Source: Cyanobacteriota bacterium (GTDB taxonomy: Bacteria; Acidobacteriota; Vicinamibacteria; Vicinamibacterales; UBA2999). Taken from it: DNA of 64,000 nucleotides. The translations under genes were made by a program, and so were the position numbers. Below are positions 8,248 through 17,478 of the stretch, one piece after another. The notes below the pieces were generated by a model. The model was not told the origin of the DNA. It was given only the letters and a program-made list of their open reading frames with translations, and did no database searches. The stretch covers positions 62,001 to 126,000 of the forward strand of contig JAIEMQ010000016.1 in NCBI GenBank assembly GCA_019752015.1, read 5' to 3'. Each line of letters opens with the position of its first letter. Position 1 is the first letter of the stretch.

Positions 8248-8696
8248 TAAAACGTTTTCCTGCTGTCGAGAAGAATGGTTACGGGGCCGTCGTTGACGAG
8301 CGCGACCTGCATCATCGCCTGGAACTCGCCGGTCGCGACGTTCAGCCCACCAGCCGTCAATTCTCGCACGACATCTTCGTAGAGCGCCTCGGCAATTTGC
8401 GGCGGCGCCGCCGACGCGAACGACGGCCGCCGTCCGTTGCGCGCATCGCCCGACAGCGTGAACTGCGACACCACGAGCACGCTGCCGTTGGTGTCCTGCA
8501 CCGAGAGGTTCATCTTCCCGGCGTCGTCGGAAAAGATTCGCAGATCGCGAATCTTGGCCGTGATGTATTGCAGGTCCGACGGTCCATCGCCCTGCTCGAC
8601 GCCGAGGAGCACGAGCAGGCCCGGGCCGATCTCGCCGGTGACGCGGTCATCGACCGTGACCCTCGCCGAAGTCACACGTTGTACGACTGCGCGCAC
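8247..8696 (-). CDS. dtd: D-aminoacyl-tRNA deacylase
   Basis: DTD hydrolyses D-amino acids from mischarged tRNA. It is 149 residues, the usual size, beginning [15 protein letters not shown]. The two family signatures are present: [17 protein letters not shown] (SQFTL motif, residues about 79-95) and [11 protein letters not shown] (NxGPVT, near 138). GTG start at 8696. The Lys/Ala usually seen after SQFTL is SGD here, a minor variation. First gene of a dtd-OMP-dapF overlap chain. Confidence 0.95.
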   Translation of the reverse strand: MRAVVQRVTSARVTVDDRVTGEIGPGLLVLLGVEQGDGPSDLQYITAKIRDLRIFSDDAGKMNLSVQDTNGSVLVVSQFTLSGDARNGRRPSFASAAPPQIAEALYEDVVRELTAGGLNVATGEFQAMMQVALVNDGPVTILLDSRKTF

Positions 8697-8705
8697 AGGC
8701 TATTT

Positions 8706-8761
8706 CAAGACCTCACGACCTCAAGACCTCACGACCTCAAGACCTCACGACCTCAAGACCT
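8706..8761. repeat. seven octamers between dtd and ttcA
   Basis: Seven 8-mers alternate exactly CAAGACCT and CACGACCT. The ttcA stop codon (8753-8755) lies inside the array, so the repeat supplies it. The same CAAGACCT unit recurs at 49049-49096. Confidence 0.8.
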
Positions 8762-9571
8762 GACTGTCAAAGGGATGAGGGACGGCTCGGCGACGACCGA
8801 CGCGGTGATCTCGCCGATCGGGTTCAGCCGGCGATCGAGCAGATGGCGGGGCATCACGTTGCCGAGCGCCTTGATCATCGACGCCTTGACGTTGGGATGC
8901 TCGCGTTCGAGCTCGACGATCAGCCGCTTGACGCGCTGCCGCTGCAGGCTCAGATCACCGCAGGCCGGACAGCAGCAGCCGATGATGGGCAGCTCGCGCT
9001 CCTTGCAATAGGCGCGCGCTTCCTCCTCGGTGACGTAGACGAGCGGCCGGATCACCACGTGCTGGCCGTTGTCGGACGTCAGCCGCGCCGGCATGGCTTT
9101 GAGCGCGCCGGCGAAAAACAGATTGAGCAGGACCGTCTCGATGAAATCGTCGAGATGATGCCCGAGCGCGATCTTGGTGGCGCCGGTCTGCTTGGCCAGC
9201 CGATACAGCACGCCGCGCCGCAGCCGGGCGCACAACGAGCACGGCGTGTCGTCGCTCTCCAGCTTGTCGTCGATCACGGCGCCGATCGTGGTGTGCTCGC
9301 TGTGAAAATCCCAGCCGCGCTCCTGGCACGCCGCCGCGACCTGCGTGTGCTGATACCCCTCGTAGCCGGAGTCGACATTGACCGCAACGATCGAAAAGTC
9401 GATCGGCGCGCGCTGCTGCAGCACGTCGAGAATCTGGATCAGCGCCCAGCTGTCCTTGCCGCCCGACAGTCCGACCATGATCCGATCGCCGTCTTCGACC
9501 AGGTTGAAGTCGGTGATCGCCTTGGTCGCCTTCTTGGCAATGCGCGCTTCGAGCGGCGTCCGGTAACCCAC
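8753..9571 (-). CDS. ttcA: tRNA 2-thiocytidine biosynthesis protein TtcA
   Basis: PP-loop ATPase that makes 2-thiocytidine-32 in tRNA with a [4Fe-4S] cluster. The SGGKDS P-loop is near residue 40, CSLC near residue 117, and a cysteine group GCCCPACG near residue 207 takes the place of the usual CxxCG; two extra Cys precede it. The ORF is open upstream to 9802, but the TtcA-like sequence begins at GYRTPLEARI, so I place the start at the GTG at 9571. TATAAT lies 6 nt upstream and there is no Shine-Dalgarno. The last residues (VRS, stop) are encoded at the edge of the octamer array. Confidence 0.9.
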   Translation of the reverse strand: MGYRTPLEARIAKKATKAITDFNLVEDGDRIMVGLSGGKDSWALIQILDVLQQRAPIDFSIVAVNVDSGYEGYQHTQVAAACQERGWDFHSEHTTIGAVIDDKLESDDTPCSLCARLRRGVLYRLAKQTGATKIALGHHLDDFIETVLLNLFFAGALKAMPARLTSDNGQHVVIRPLVYVTEEEARAYCKERELPIIGCCCPACGDLSLQRQRVKRLIVELEREHPNVKASMIKALGNVMPRHLLDRRLNPIGEITASVVAEPSLIPLTVRS

Positions 9572-9577
9572 GGACTG

Positions 9578-9585
9578 ATTATACT
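9578..9585. promoter_or_regulatory. overlapping divergent -10 boxes, probable leaderless starts
   Basis: ATTATACT holds TATAAT on the minus strand (6 nt before the ttcA GTG) and TATACT on the plus strand (11 nt before the GTG at 9597). Both genes lack Shine-Dalgarno sequences. The shared box implies the two promoters exclude each other. Confidence 0.5.
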
Positions 9586-9596
9586 GAGGCGCATCC

Positions 9597-11246
9597 GTGA
9601 GCACCGGCGGGGAAAATAGAGAGCTGGCGGTCGCCACCGCGGCGTATGCCGTGCTGACCTTCCTGATGGCGCTGCCCTTTTCTCTGTCGCCGGGCAGCCA
9701 GGTCGTGGCCGACGTGCCCGACACACACCTGTATATCTGGACGCTGGCCTGGGACGCGCACGCGTTCCTGCACGAGCCGTGGCACATCTTCGACGCGAAC
9801 ATCTACTACCCGTTCGCCAACACGCTCGCCTATTCGGAGAACCTGATCGGCAGCGCATTTTTCGCGGCGCCGATCATCTGGCTGACCGGCAACATGGTGC
9901 TGGCGATGAACCTGACCGCGTTCATCACCTGCGTGTTGTGCGGCACGGGCGCCTATCTGCTGGCGCGCCGGCTTCACATCAGCGTGTTCGGCGCGTTCGT
10001 GTGCGGCGTGATCTTCGCGTTCGCGCCGCCGCGGTTTTTCCGGCTCGGTCAGCTGCATCTCACCGCGGTCGAGTGGATCCCGTTTTCGCTCGCGTTCCTC
10101 CACTCCTATCTGGAACGCGGCAAGCGGCGCGACCTGTTGCTCGCCATCGGCTGCTTTTCACTACAGGCGCTCTCGAGCGGGCACGGTGCAGCGTATCTGT
10201 TCGTCACGATCGTGGCGCTCCTCACGTGGCACGTCGCCACGGGCGGAGAGATCGCCTGGCGCCGGCGCCTGCGCGATTTTGGCGCCGCCGGTGCGTATCT
10301 GATCGCGCCGGCAGTCTGGGTGATGCTGCCGTATCGCATCGCGCAGAGCGAAGCGGGCCTGCGCCGCGGCTACCTGTCCGACTCGCAACCGGGGATCGAG
10401 AGCTTTCTGGCCTCGCCGTCCCGCTTTCATTTATTCCTGCAGGCGAAGTTCCTGGAGCCGTTTACCAGAGAAGCCGACGCGTATCTCTTCCCGGGCATTC
10501 TGGTCGTGATCCTCGCGCTCATCGCGATCAGCGGAGGGCCGTGGAAGCAAAAGCTTCGCGACAACCCGGTGGCGTTCTATCTCTTGATTGCCGTGCTCTC
10601 GACGTTGATGTTTATCGAGCGCCCGTTCGAGTTATGGCGGCACGTGTATTGGCTGCCCGGCTTCAATTTCATCCGCGTGCCGTCGCGTTTCATCATCCTG
10701 ACGATGCTGGCCCTCTCGGTGCTGGCGGCGATCGGCTTCGATCGTGTCGTGCTGCGCTGGTCGCAGCAGGCCCGCGCACTCGCCTTCGCGGTGATCTCGC
10801 TCCTTCTCCTCGGTGAGTATTCGAGCTATCCGTTCGCCGGCGTGCCTTACCGGCTGAACGTCCCCGCGATCGATCGCTGGCTCGATACGCGGCCCAAGCC
10901 ATTCGTCGTTGCGGAGATGCCGGTGCCGAGCCCGGGAGACCTCGGCAGGCTCGAGCGCGAGCAAACGCAGTCGATGCTGCACTCGACGGCGCATTTTCAG
11001 AAAACCATCCACGGTTACAGCGGCATCCGGCGTCCGGAGCACGAGCAGCTCTATCTCGAGCTCACCGCCTTTCCCGACGCGGCCAGTCTCAACAGCCTGC
11101 GCGATTTTGGCGTCACCTACGTCGTCGTGCACACCGACGACTACGGCGAGCAATGGCCGCGCGTCGAAGAACAGATTGCCAGGACACCGGCACTGCGCCT
11201 GGAACATATCGAAGGCGCCGGCCGCGTCTATTCACTACTGCCCTGA
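9597..11246 (+). CDS. GT-C type polytopic membrane protein, copy A
   Basis: 549 residues, roughly ten to twelve membrane segments, then a soluble C-terminal part from about residue 425. After the first membrane helix comes a conserved acidic loop (ADVPDTHLYIWTLAWD), as in GT-C glycosyltransferases that use polyprenyl-phosphate sugars at the outer face; an FIRVPSRFIIL segment is near residue 355. No named family can be given. The gene at 11301 is a same-length paralogue with long identical stretches (FANTLAYSENLIGSAFFAAPI region). GTG start, no Shine-Dalgarno. It begins the glycan region. Confidence 0.75.
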   Translation: MSTGGENRELAVATAAYAVLTFLMALPFSLSPGSQVVADVPDTHLYIWTLAWDAHAFLHEPWHIFDANIYYPFANTLAYSENLIGSAFFAAPIIWLTGNMVLAMNLTAFITCVLCGTGAYLLARRLHISVFGAFVCGVIFAFAPPRFFRLGQLHLTAVEWIPFSLAFLHSYLERGKRRDLLLAIGCFSLQALSSGHGAAYLFVTIVALLTWHVATGGEIAWRRRLRDFGAAGAYLIAPAVWVMLPYRIAQSEAGLRRGYLSDSQPGIESFLASPSRFHLFLQAKFLEPFTREADAYLFPGILVVILALIAISGGPWKQKLRDNPVAFYLLIAVLSTLMFIERPFELWRHVYWLPGFNFIRVPSRFIILTMLALSVLAAIGFDRVVLRWSQQARALAFAVISLLLLGEYSSYPFAGVPYRLNVPAIDRWLDTRPKPFVVAEMPVPSPGDLGRLEREQTQSMLHSTAHFQKTIHGYSGIRRPEHEQLYLELTAFPDAASLNSLRDFGVTYVVVHTDDYGEQWPRVEEQIARTPALRLEHIEGAGRVYSLLP

Positions 11247-11300
11247 CACCACAAATACGGATGAGACGGTGCCGCGCCGCCAGTGACATACTGACGTGTT

Positions 11301-12950
11301 GTGGTCCCCAGCCGCGAATCGAAACACCTGATCGTCGTCACGTTCGCCTACGCGGCGTTGACCTTCGTGATGGCGCTGCCGTTTTCGATCTCGCCTCACA
11401 CACACATCCTGGGCGACGTTCCCGACGCGCACATGTATGTGTGGACGCTGGCGTGGAATGCCTACGCATTTCTCAACCAGCCCCTCCACCTCTTCGATGC
11501 GAATATTTACCATCCATACGCCAACACGCTCGCCTATTCCGAAAACCTGATCGGCAGCGCGTTTTTTGCGGCGCCGATCACCTGGGCGACCGGCAACCTC
11601 CTGCTCGCCACCAACCTGACGGCGCTGCTGTCATGCGTGCTGTGCGGCGTTGGCGCGTACTTGCTCGCGCGGCGGCTGCACATGAGTATCGGCGCAGCCT
11701 TTATCTGCGGCCTGATCTTCGCGTTTGCTCCGCCGCGGTTTGTGCGGATGGGCCAGCTGCACATGACCGCGGTGCAGTGGATCCCGTTCTCGCTGGCGTT
11801 CCTCCATTCGTATTTCGAACACGGCCGCCGGCGCGATCTGCTGCTGGCGATAGGATTCTTCTCCTGGCAGGCGCTGTCGAGCGGCCATGGCGCGGCATAC
11901 CTCGTCATCGCGACGGTGGCGCTGCTTGCGTGGCAATTCGCGTTCGGCGCGCCGCTGACGATCCGGCAGCGCCTGAATGATTTCGGCGCGGCCGGCGCGT
12001 ACCTTCTGGCGCCCGCGGTCTGGGTCATGCTCCCCTATCGGATCGCGCAATCCGACGCGGGCCTCCGCCGCGGCTACCTGAGCGATGCGCAGCCGACCAT
12101 CGAAAGCTTCCTCGCCTCGCCGACGTGGCTGCATCAATCGCTGCAGGAGCGATTGTGGGGACCGTTCGAATCGGAACCGGATGCGTTCCTCTTTCCGGGG
12201 ATCTTCCTGCTGTTGTTGCCGCTCCTGACGATCGGCCGGTGGGTGCGGCGTCCGCTCCGCGACAACCACATTGCGTTCTACGTCGCGGTGGCCGTGCTGG
12301 CCACGTTGATGTTCGTGTCGTGGCCGTTCGAATTGTGGCGCTATGTCTATTGGCTGCCGGGCCTGAACTTCATCCGCATCCCGTCGCGATTCATCATCCT
12401 GACGGTGCTGGCCCTGGCGGTGCTGGCGGGTTTCGCCATCGATGGTCTAGTCGTCGGGCTTTCGAAGCGCCGGTCTGCCCTGACGACCGCAGTGTTCGCC
12501 GTCTTGATGCTGGTCGAGTTCCACGCGTATCCATTTACCGGCGTGCCGTTTGCCGTCAACCCGCCGGCGATCGATCGCTGGCTCGATACGCAGCCGAAGC
12601 CATTTGTCGTCGCCGAGGTGCCAGTGCCGAGTATCGGAGATCTCGGCGCGCTCGAACGGCACCAGACGCGCTCTATGTTTCACGCCACGGCGCACTGGCA
12701 GAAGACCGTTCATGGCTACAGCAGCCTGAGACGGCCGTTGCACGATCAGCTGTACCTGGAACTCACCGCGTTTCCCGACGCGACGAGTATTACGAGTCTG
12801 CAATCAGTCGGCGTGACTCACATCGTCGTTCACACCGGCGACTATGGTGATCGATGGCGCGGCATTGAAGATCGGATCGCCATGACGCCCGAGCTACGTC
12901 TACTGCACGTTGAGGGCGAGGGCCGGGTCTACTCGCTCTCGCTGCCTTAA
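11301..12950 (+). CDS. GT-C type polytopic membrane protein, copy B
   Basis: Tandem duplicate of the preceding gene: also 549 residues, with the same order of membrane segments, the acidic first loop (GDVPDAHMYVWTLAWN), and the same C-terminal soluble domain (DRWLDTQPKPFVVAE, TAHWQKTVHGYSSLRRP). Conservation along the whole length, including the soluble tail, suggests both copies work. The GTG start at 11301 has CATACT 8 nt upstream and no Shine-Dalgarno. Likely a membrane glycosyltransferase; substrate unknown. Confidence 0.75.
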   Translation: MVPSRESKHLIVVTFAYAALTFVMALPFSISPHTHILGDVPDAHMYVWTLAWNAYAFLNQPLHLFDANIYHPYANTLAYSENLIGSAFFAAPITWATGNLLLATNLTALLSCVLCGVGAYLLARRLHMSIGAAFICGLIFAFAPPRFVRMGQLHMTAVQWIPFSLAFLHSYFEHGRRRDLLLAIGFFSWQALSSGHGAAYLVIATVALLAWQFAFGAPLTIRQRLNDFGAAGAYLLAPAVWVMLPYRIAQSDAGLRRGYLSDAQPTIESFLASPTWLHQSLQERLWGPFESEPDAFLFPGIFLLLLPLLTIGRWVRRPLRDNHIAFYVAVAVLATLMFVSWPFELWRYVYWLPGLNFIRIPSRFIILTVLALAVLAGFAIDGLVVGLSKRRSALTTAVFAVLMLVEFHAYPFTGVPFAVNPPAIDRWLDTQPKPFVVAEVPVPSIGDLGALERHQTRSMFHATAHWQKTVHGYSSLRRPLHDQLYLELTAFPDATSITSLQSVGVTHIVVHTGDYGDRWRGIEDRIAMTPELRLLHVEGEGRVYSLSLP

Positions 12951-12951
12951 G

Positions 12952-13413
12952 TCATTTGCTGGGATGCTTCCGACGCCATTCGTCGGAGCCTTTGATCGCG
13001 TCCGCAATCGACTGGCGGGCTTCCGCGTCCGATTTTCCAGCAATGCGCGCCTGGAGATAGACGTCAAGCACCCAGGTGCCGATGGCTTCGGCATCCACCC
13101 GCTTCGCGTCGGGGATGTAGAGGCCGTCCGGACGCATCAATCCATCCGGCGATCGGTAGAGGTCGTCGACGAACGCGACGGCGTTGACGACTTCCTCGCG
13201 GTGACTCTTCAGCCGTTCGTCGGCCATCCGCTCGACGCGGGTCGTCAGCTCCCGCCTGGACTGGTCGAGGTCGGCCTTGAGCGAGCTGATTCGCATTTCC
13301 TGCCAGGCCACTTGTCCGAGCAGCAGCAGGATAACGATCGCCATGAACGTGTTGGTGGTTCGCAAAGCTGGTGTTGCCGATCGATCCGGAGCCGAGGGAC
13401 TGGCTTCAGCCAT
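12952..13413 (-). CDS. single-pass membrane protein with coiled coil, unknown function
   Basis: 153 residues: a short cytosolic tail, one membrane helix (FMAIVILLLLGQVAW, about residues 22-36), a coiled coil (LKADLDQSRRELTTRVERM, about 43-75), then a mixed region ending in DEWRRKHPSK. No family is recognised. The ORF extends to 13527, but MAEASPSAP at 13413 is preceded by AGGAAAA and TATAGG, so I chose it. The 3' end abuts the convergent GT-C copy B. Confidence 0.65.
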   Translation of the reverse strand: MAEASPSAPDRSATPALRTTNTFMAIVILLLLGQVAWQEMRISSLKADLDQSRRELTTRVERMADERLKSHREEVVNAVAFVDDLYRSPDGLMRPDGLYIPDAKRVDAEAIGTWVLDVYLQARIAGKSDAEARQSIADAIKGSDEWRRKHPSK

Positions 13414-13475
13414 CGAGCGGATTTTCCTATAGAGAATTTCTATCACACAATAATTTCGAGGAAAATGAGGCCGGC

Positions 13476-14672
13476 ATGCGTCTGCCGATCGACGTCTCCC
13501 TTTCCTTGAGGTCGATGCCAGTTGCACGGTCGCTGGTCCTGACCGTCATGGCGACCCTGCTCGCCGCCGCCGACTGGCTTCCTGAAAACCGCTACGTCGA
13601 TCCAGATCACCTCGAGTTCGCGCTGACGATCGCGCTGGGGCTCGCCGCGGTGACGCTGTCGCTTCACGACCGTCTCGACGCCGCCGCCGTCGCACGCCTG
13701 CGCAACCGCGTCATCCTGACGATGTTTACGCTCGCCCTGTCGTTGGGCCTCGCCGAGCCGGTGACGCGCATCATCTTCCGCGACGTCACCACGAGCTCGG
13801 ATAACGGCGGGTTTTTCTCGAGACGCTGGTTTCGAACAGGCGCGGTGCAGCTGAATAGCGCGGGCTTCCGGGAGCGCGGGTTCGCCGCGGAGAAACCAGC
13901 CGGGGTCTACCGGATCGTCGCCGTCGGCGATTCATTCACGTTCGGCAACGGCATCCGGGCGGACGAGCGCTACTCCGCAATCCTCCAGGCTCGCCTGCCG
14001 CAGCATTTCGAGGTGCTGAATTTCGGCGCCGCCGGCGCCAACACTCCGGGGCACCGCAGCCTCGTCGAGCGCTTGCTTGCGGAGATTCATCCCGACTTCG
14101 TCTTGTTGCAGTGGTACGTCAACGACGTTGAAGACGACGACTCATCCGGGCGCCCGACGTTCCATCCGCTGATGCCGATCCGCGCGCTTCACAATTGGCT
14201 CAACAATTCGTCCGCGCTCTATACGGTGGCGAACATGCAGTGGGCGGAAACGCAGGTGGCACTCGGCATGACCGCTTCGTATCCGGATTACTTGCGGCGA
14301 AGACTGGGCGACGAAAACAGCAGCGACTCACAGCTCGATCGCAACCTGCTCCTCGATCTGGTGGCCCGATGCCGGCGCGCCGGTGTGCCGCTCGGCATCG
14401 TGCTGTTCCCGGACACCGCGGGGACTGATTTCGGCGCCGGGTATCCGTTCGCGTACTTGCACGAGCGCGTGCTCGACGTCTGCCGCGCGCAGAATCTCAC
14501 CTGCCTGGACTTGCGAAATGATTTCTCGAAGGTCAGGGATCACCGGCTGTTGTGGGCCAACCGGCTCGATCATCACCCGAGCGCGCTGGCGAATGAGATC
14601 GCCGCGCAAAGAATTCTCGACACGTATTCAACACAATGGGCCGCGTCACCTCGCGGCAACGCGGCCCAATAA
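13476..14672 (+). CDS. membrane-anchored SGNH/GDSL hydrolase
   Basis: 398 residues. Three N-terminal hydrophobic segments (about 13-30, 40-58, 75-95) are followed by an SGNH hydrolase domain: block I GDSFTFGNGI near 150, the oxyanion Gly in FGAAGANTPGH near 185, block III Asn in WYVNDVEDD near 220, and block V DxxH as LDHHPSALAN near 375. Such proteins often add or remove O-acetyl groups on envelope glycans, fitting the neighbourhood. The start at 13476 has GAGG at about 5-nt spacing; the longer ORF start lacks this. Confidence 0.8.
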   Translation: MRLPIDVSLSLRSMPVARSLVLTVMATLLAAADWLPENRYVDPDHLEFALTIALGLAAVTLSLHDRLDAAAVARLRNRVILTMFTLALSLGLAEPVTRIIFRDVTTSSDNGGFFSRRWFRTGAVQLNSAGFRERGFAAEKPAGVYRIVAVGDSFTFGNGIRADERYSAILQARLPQHFEVLNFGAAGANTPGHRSLVERLLAEIHPDFVLLQWYVNDVEDDDSSGRPTFHPLMPIRALHNWLNNSSALYTVANMQWAETQVALGMTASYPDYLRRRLGDENSSDSQLDRNLLLDLVARCRRAGVPLGIVLFPDTAGTDFGAGYPFAYLHERVLDVCRAQNLTCLDLRNDFSKVRDHRLLWANRLDHHPSALANEIAAQRILDTYSTQWAASPRGNAAQ

Positions 14673-14707
14673 CTTGAAACCTGAAACTGTAAACTTCTAA
14701 CTTCTGT
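14673..14707. repeat. five heptamers exactly filling a convergent gap
   Basis: Five 7-mers (CTTGAAA, CCTGAAA, CTGTAAA, CTTCTAA, CTTCTGT) occupy exactly the 35 bp between the stop codon of the GDSL hydrolase and the stop codon of the convergent lipoprotein. Confidence 0.75.
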
Positions 14708-15598
14708 CTAGAAACGCCCCGCGCCTGTCCAGAAGCCCGGCTCTTCACCCGTGAACACGCGCCACGTCAACGACGGTGAGCCGCAGTGACCGCCCAGCAT
14801 GTCGACCAGGTGCACCTCAGGCGAGCCCTGATCGGGCCCAGCGCTGTAGTGATAGGCGGCCTCGTCACCAGCAGCCACGACCGGCACGCCGCTGTTGTCC
14901 GCGGCGGTGCGGGTCGGCTTCCCGTTGTAGCCCCAACGGGAATCTCGTTGACGGAACCCGTCGATGACGCGATCCTGCCAGGGGTTGTTGACGTACTTCA
15001 GGCCGCGCGGGCACGACTGGCTGTTCGAGAAATCGCCGCCGAGTTGTCCGACCAATCCACTGAAATCGGGAAGCGGCAGGCGAACGCCGGGCGGCGGATC
15101 GGCCGGGCGCGGGCCCGAAGCAACCGGGCCGGTCGGACTGGTCGGGGTCCCACCACCGCCAACAGTCGTGAAGGCCATGGTGTTCGACCAGGGACCCGTG
15201 GCGTCGTTCAATTCCGCGCGGACGCGCCAGACGTATCGCTTGTTGCCGGCCAGGGCGGTGTCGACGGTGAAACGCGCAACGCCGGAGGCATCAATCGAGC
15301 CCATGCCTTCGGTCGTGATGGTCGCGAAGTCATCGGCGCTCACCTGGAAGCGCTGGGCGAAGTTCGCTCGCTCATAGCGGCCCGCGCCGGCACGGGCGGC
15401 CAGGGTCGGAGTCGTCGAAATGTTCGTCGCCTCAAACAGCGGCGAAATCGCCAGCGGCGAGGACGCCTTGAGGTTGGAACCGTCGGCGTTCAGTGCTGAG
15501 CCGCTGCCCACCACCGCGCTCGGCGAGACCGGCGAACGCATCCCGCTTTCGCAGGCCACCGTAACCACTGCGCAAAGCACCAGTGCCGTCTTTTTCAT
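14708..15598 (-). CDS. secreted lipoprotein with Fn3-like and GHCG C-terminal domain (paralogue 1)
   Basis: 296 residues with a lipoprotein signal (ALVLCAVVTVAC) and an extended Ser/Pro-rich stretch. A fibronectin-III-like domain (KRYVWRVRAELND, WSNTMAFTT) ends at about 150; a Pro/Gly linker follows. The C-terminal domain carries RWGYNGK, AYHYSAGP, VHLVDMLGGHCG and a closing GAGRF. That domain recurs in the genes at 28652 and 34820, so it is a local family of exported proteins. Function unknown. Start at 15598 (MKKTALVL, AAGGAT upstream); ATG at 15616 is the alternative. Likely -10 TAAAAT lies upstream. Confidence 0.78.
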   Translation of the reverse strand: MKKTALVLCAVVTVACESGMRSPVSPSAVVGSGSALNADGSNLKASSPLAISPLFEATNISTTPTLAARAGAGRYERANFAQRFQVSADDFATITTEGMGSIDASGVARFTVDTALAGNKRYVWRVRAELNDATGPWSNTMAFTTVGGGGTPTSPTGPVASGPRPADPPPGVRLPLPDFSGLVGQLGGDFSNSQSCPRGLKYVNNPWQDRVIDGFRQRDSRWGYNGKPTRTAADNSGVPVVAAGDEAAYHYSAGPDQGSPEVHLVDMLGGHCGSPSLTWRVFTGEEPGFWTGAGRF

Positions 15599-15740
15599 TC
15601 GAAATCGATCCTTCATAAAGAGAGTTGCCTCGGGGTTAACCGCCGCCTATTTTATCGTAACTTGGCTGATTTGAGGTTAGCTTTTCGCCGTAAATCTGCG
15701 CCGCAGCAGGACTTCCAAGTGCTATGGTTAAGGGCAACGC

Positions 15741-16460
15741 ATGCGGTCCCCGGCCAGCTTGAGCGTCCTGGTTCCTATTTTCAACGAGCGAGCCACGATC
15801 GAGCGGCTGTTGAACGAGGTGGTAGCCGTCAAGACCGGGCTCACGGTCGAGGTGCTCGCCTGCGACGACGGATCGACGGACGGTACACGCGAAATCCTTT
15901 CCAGGATCTCGCTGCCGGGCGTAAAAGTGATCTTCATGGACGAGAACGTCGGCCGCGGCGGGGTCATCAAGCACCTGTGGAAGCAGGCGACCGGCGACGT
16001 GATCGTGCACCAGGACGCGGATCTCGAATACGACCCCCAGGACTACATTCCGATGCTCGAGCCGTTGATCGCCGATCGCGCCGACGTCGTCTATGGCAGC
16101 CGCTTCAAAGGCTCGATCGAAGGCATGCGGTTCCTCAACCGGATGGGCAACCTCACCATGACCGCGGCGGCGCGCGTCCTCTATGGCGTCAGGGTGTCCG
16201 ACCTGATGACCTGCTACAAGATGTATCGCTCGTCGTTGATCAACGACGTACACATCGAGGCGAACGGTTTCGACTTCGAGGCCGAGTTCACGGCGCGACT
16301 GGCGCAGCGCGGCGCCAGGTTCACCGAAGTCCCGGTCAGCTTCTCGGGACGCACGTTCGAGGAAGGCAAGAAGATTCGCGCCTTCGACGCGGTGCGCGTA
16401 ATGCGCGAGCTGCTGCGCTGCAAGGTGCAAGGCGAAAAGGCGGCGGGCGCGCATGGCTAG
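15741..16460 (+). CDS. family 2 glycosyltransferase (DPM1-like)
   Basis: GT-A fold glycosyltransferase of 239 residues like dolichol/polyprenyl-phosphate mannose synthases, which load a sugar onto a polyprenyl phosphate carrier. The nucleotide-binding part is LSVLVPIFNERATIERLL (7-24) and ACDDGSTDGTRE (about 40-51); the metal-binding DxD region is HQDADLEYDPQDY (about 90). No membrane helices follow, so it is the soluble type. TATGGT lies 12 nt before the ATG, without a Shine-Dalgarno. The last 8 bp overlap the nucleotidyltransferase start. Its product could feed the GT-C proteins nearby. Confidence 0.88.
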   Translation: MRSPASLSVLVPIFNERATIERLLNEVVAVKTGLTVEVLACDDGSTDGTREILSRISLPGVKVIFMDENVGRGGVIKHLWKQATGDVIVHQDADLEYDPQDYIPMLEPLIADRADVVYGSRFKGSIEGMRFLNRMGNLTMTAAARVLYGVRVSDLMTCYKMYRSSLINDVHIEANGFDFEAEFTARLAQRGARFTEVPVSFSGRTFEEGKKIRAFDAVRVMRELLRCKVQGEKAAGAHG

Positions 16461-17478
16461 CCTCAACAACGCGATGGTCGGCGTCATCCTCGCGGCCGGC
16501 AAGGGCGCGCGGATGTATCCGTTCTCGGAGCGCAGCCCCAAGCCGATCCTGCCGATCCTGAACCGGCCGCTGCTCGCCCATCAAATCGAGGTGATGCGCG
16601 ATTGCGGCATCTCCGACATCCACATTGTCGTCGGGCACCTCGGCTACCAGGTTGCGAGCTTCTTCGGCGACGGGTCGAGTTACGGGGTTCGCATTCACTT
16701 CGTCGAACAGGAAAGCACGTTGGGACTCGCGCATGCGCTTGGCGCGCTCGAATCGCGGATCCAGGTGCCGTTCCTGCTGATGCTCGGCGACATCTATTTC
16801 CACTTGAAGGCGCCGCTGCGTCCGCTGTGCGAGCAGGTGCTGTCCGGGGAGGTCAACGCCAACCTCGTCAGCATGTACGAGCCGGATCCCGAGATGGTGA
16901 AGCGGAACTTCGTCATCCAGGCCGACGAGAACGGGCGCGTGCACAAGGTGATCGAGAAGCCGCGTTACGTGAACAGCCAGTTGAAGGGCTGCGGCCTTTA
17001 CGTATTCGATCCGCACATCTTCGACGCGATTCGCCGCACGCCGCGGACGGCAATGCGCGACGAATACGAAATCACCGACAGCATCCAGATCCTGATCAAC
17101 GACGGCTACGTGACGCATCACCACCCGATCGCCGAGCGCGACTTGAATCTCACGAAGCCGGCGGATCTGCTGACGATCAACCTGATCGAGCTGGCGCGCA
17201 GCGGCATGGCGAAGCTGGTGGACGAATCGGTGAAGATGCCCGCGGGGACCCACATCGATCGCAGCGTGATCGGCAAGGGCGTCACCATCACCCATCCGAT
17301 CAGGATCACCAACACGGTGATCATGCCCGGCGTGACGGTGGCGGCGAGCACCGATCTTGATTCGGTGGTGATGGACGGCGAACACACCGTGTATTGCCCC
17401 GGTGTCGCCGCGCAGGCGCAGGCGGCGCTTCAGAGTTCCACCTTCGCGCAAAGCGCTACGGTGGACAGGCCCGCATGA
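16453..17478 (+). CDS. sugar-1-phosphate nucleotidyltransferase
   Basis: 341 residues. The N-terminal NTP-transferase domain shows VILAAGKGARMYPFSERSPKPILP (about 9-35), the signature of glucose-1-phosphate thymidylyl- and mannose-1-phosphate guanylyltransferases. The C-terminal part (from about 250) has hexapeptide-type turns (VIGKGVTITHPIRITNTVIMPG), i.e. a left-handed beta-helix. It makes an NDP-sugar; which sugar cannot be read. It overlaps the GT2 gene by 8 bp and the epimerase by ATGA. Confidence 0.87.
   Translation: MASLNNAMVGVILAAGKGARMYPFSERSPKPILPILNRPLLAHQIEVMRDCGISDIHIVVGHLGYQVASFFGDGSSYGVRIHFVEQESTLGLAHALGALESRIQVPFLLMLGDIYFHLKAPLRPLCEQVLSGEVNANLVSMYEPDPEMVKRNFVIQADENGRVHKVIEKPRYVNSQLKGCGLYVFDPHIFDAIRRTPRTAMRDEYEITDSIQILINDGYVTHHHPIAERDLNLTKPADLLTINLIELARSGMAKLVDESVKMPAGTHIDRSVIGKGVTITHPIRITNTVIMPGVTVAASTDLDSVVMDGEHTVYCPGVAAQAQAALQSSTFAQSATVDRPA

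Noticed and set aside
16336-17451. 371-aa minus-strand ORF
   Set aside because: Shadow of the nucleotidyltransferase, whose motifs are intact on the plus strand.
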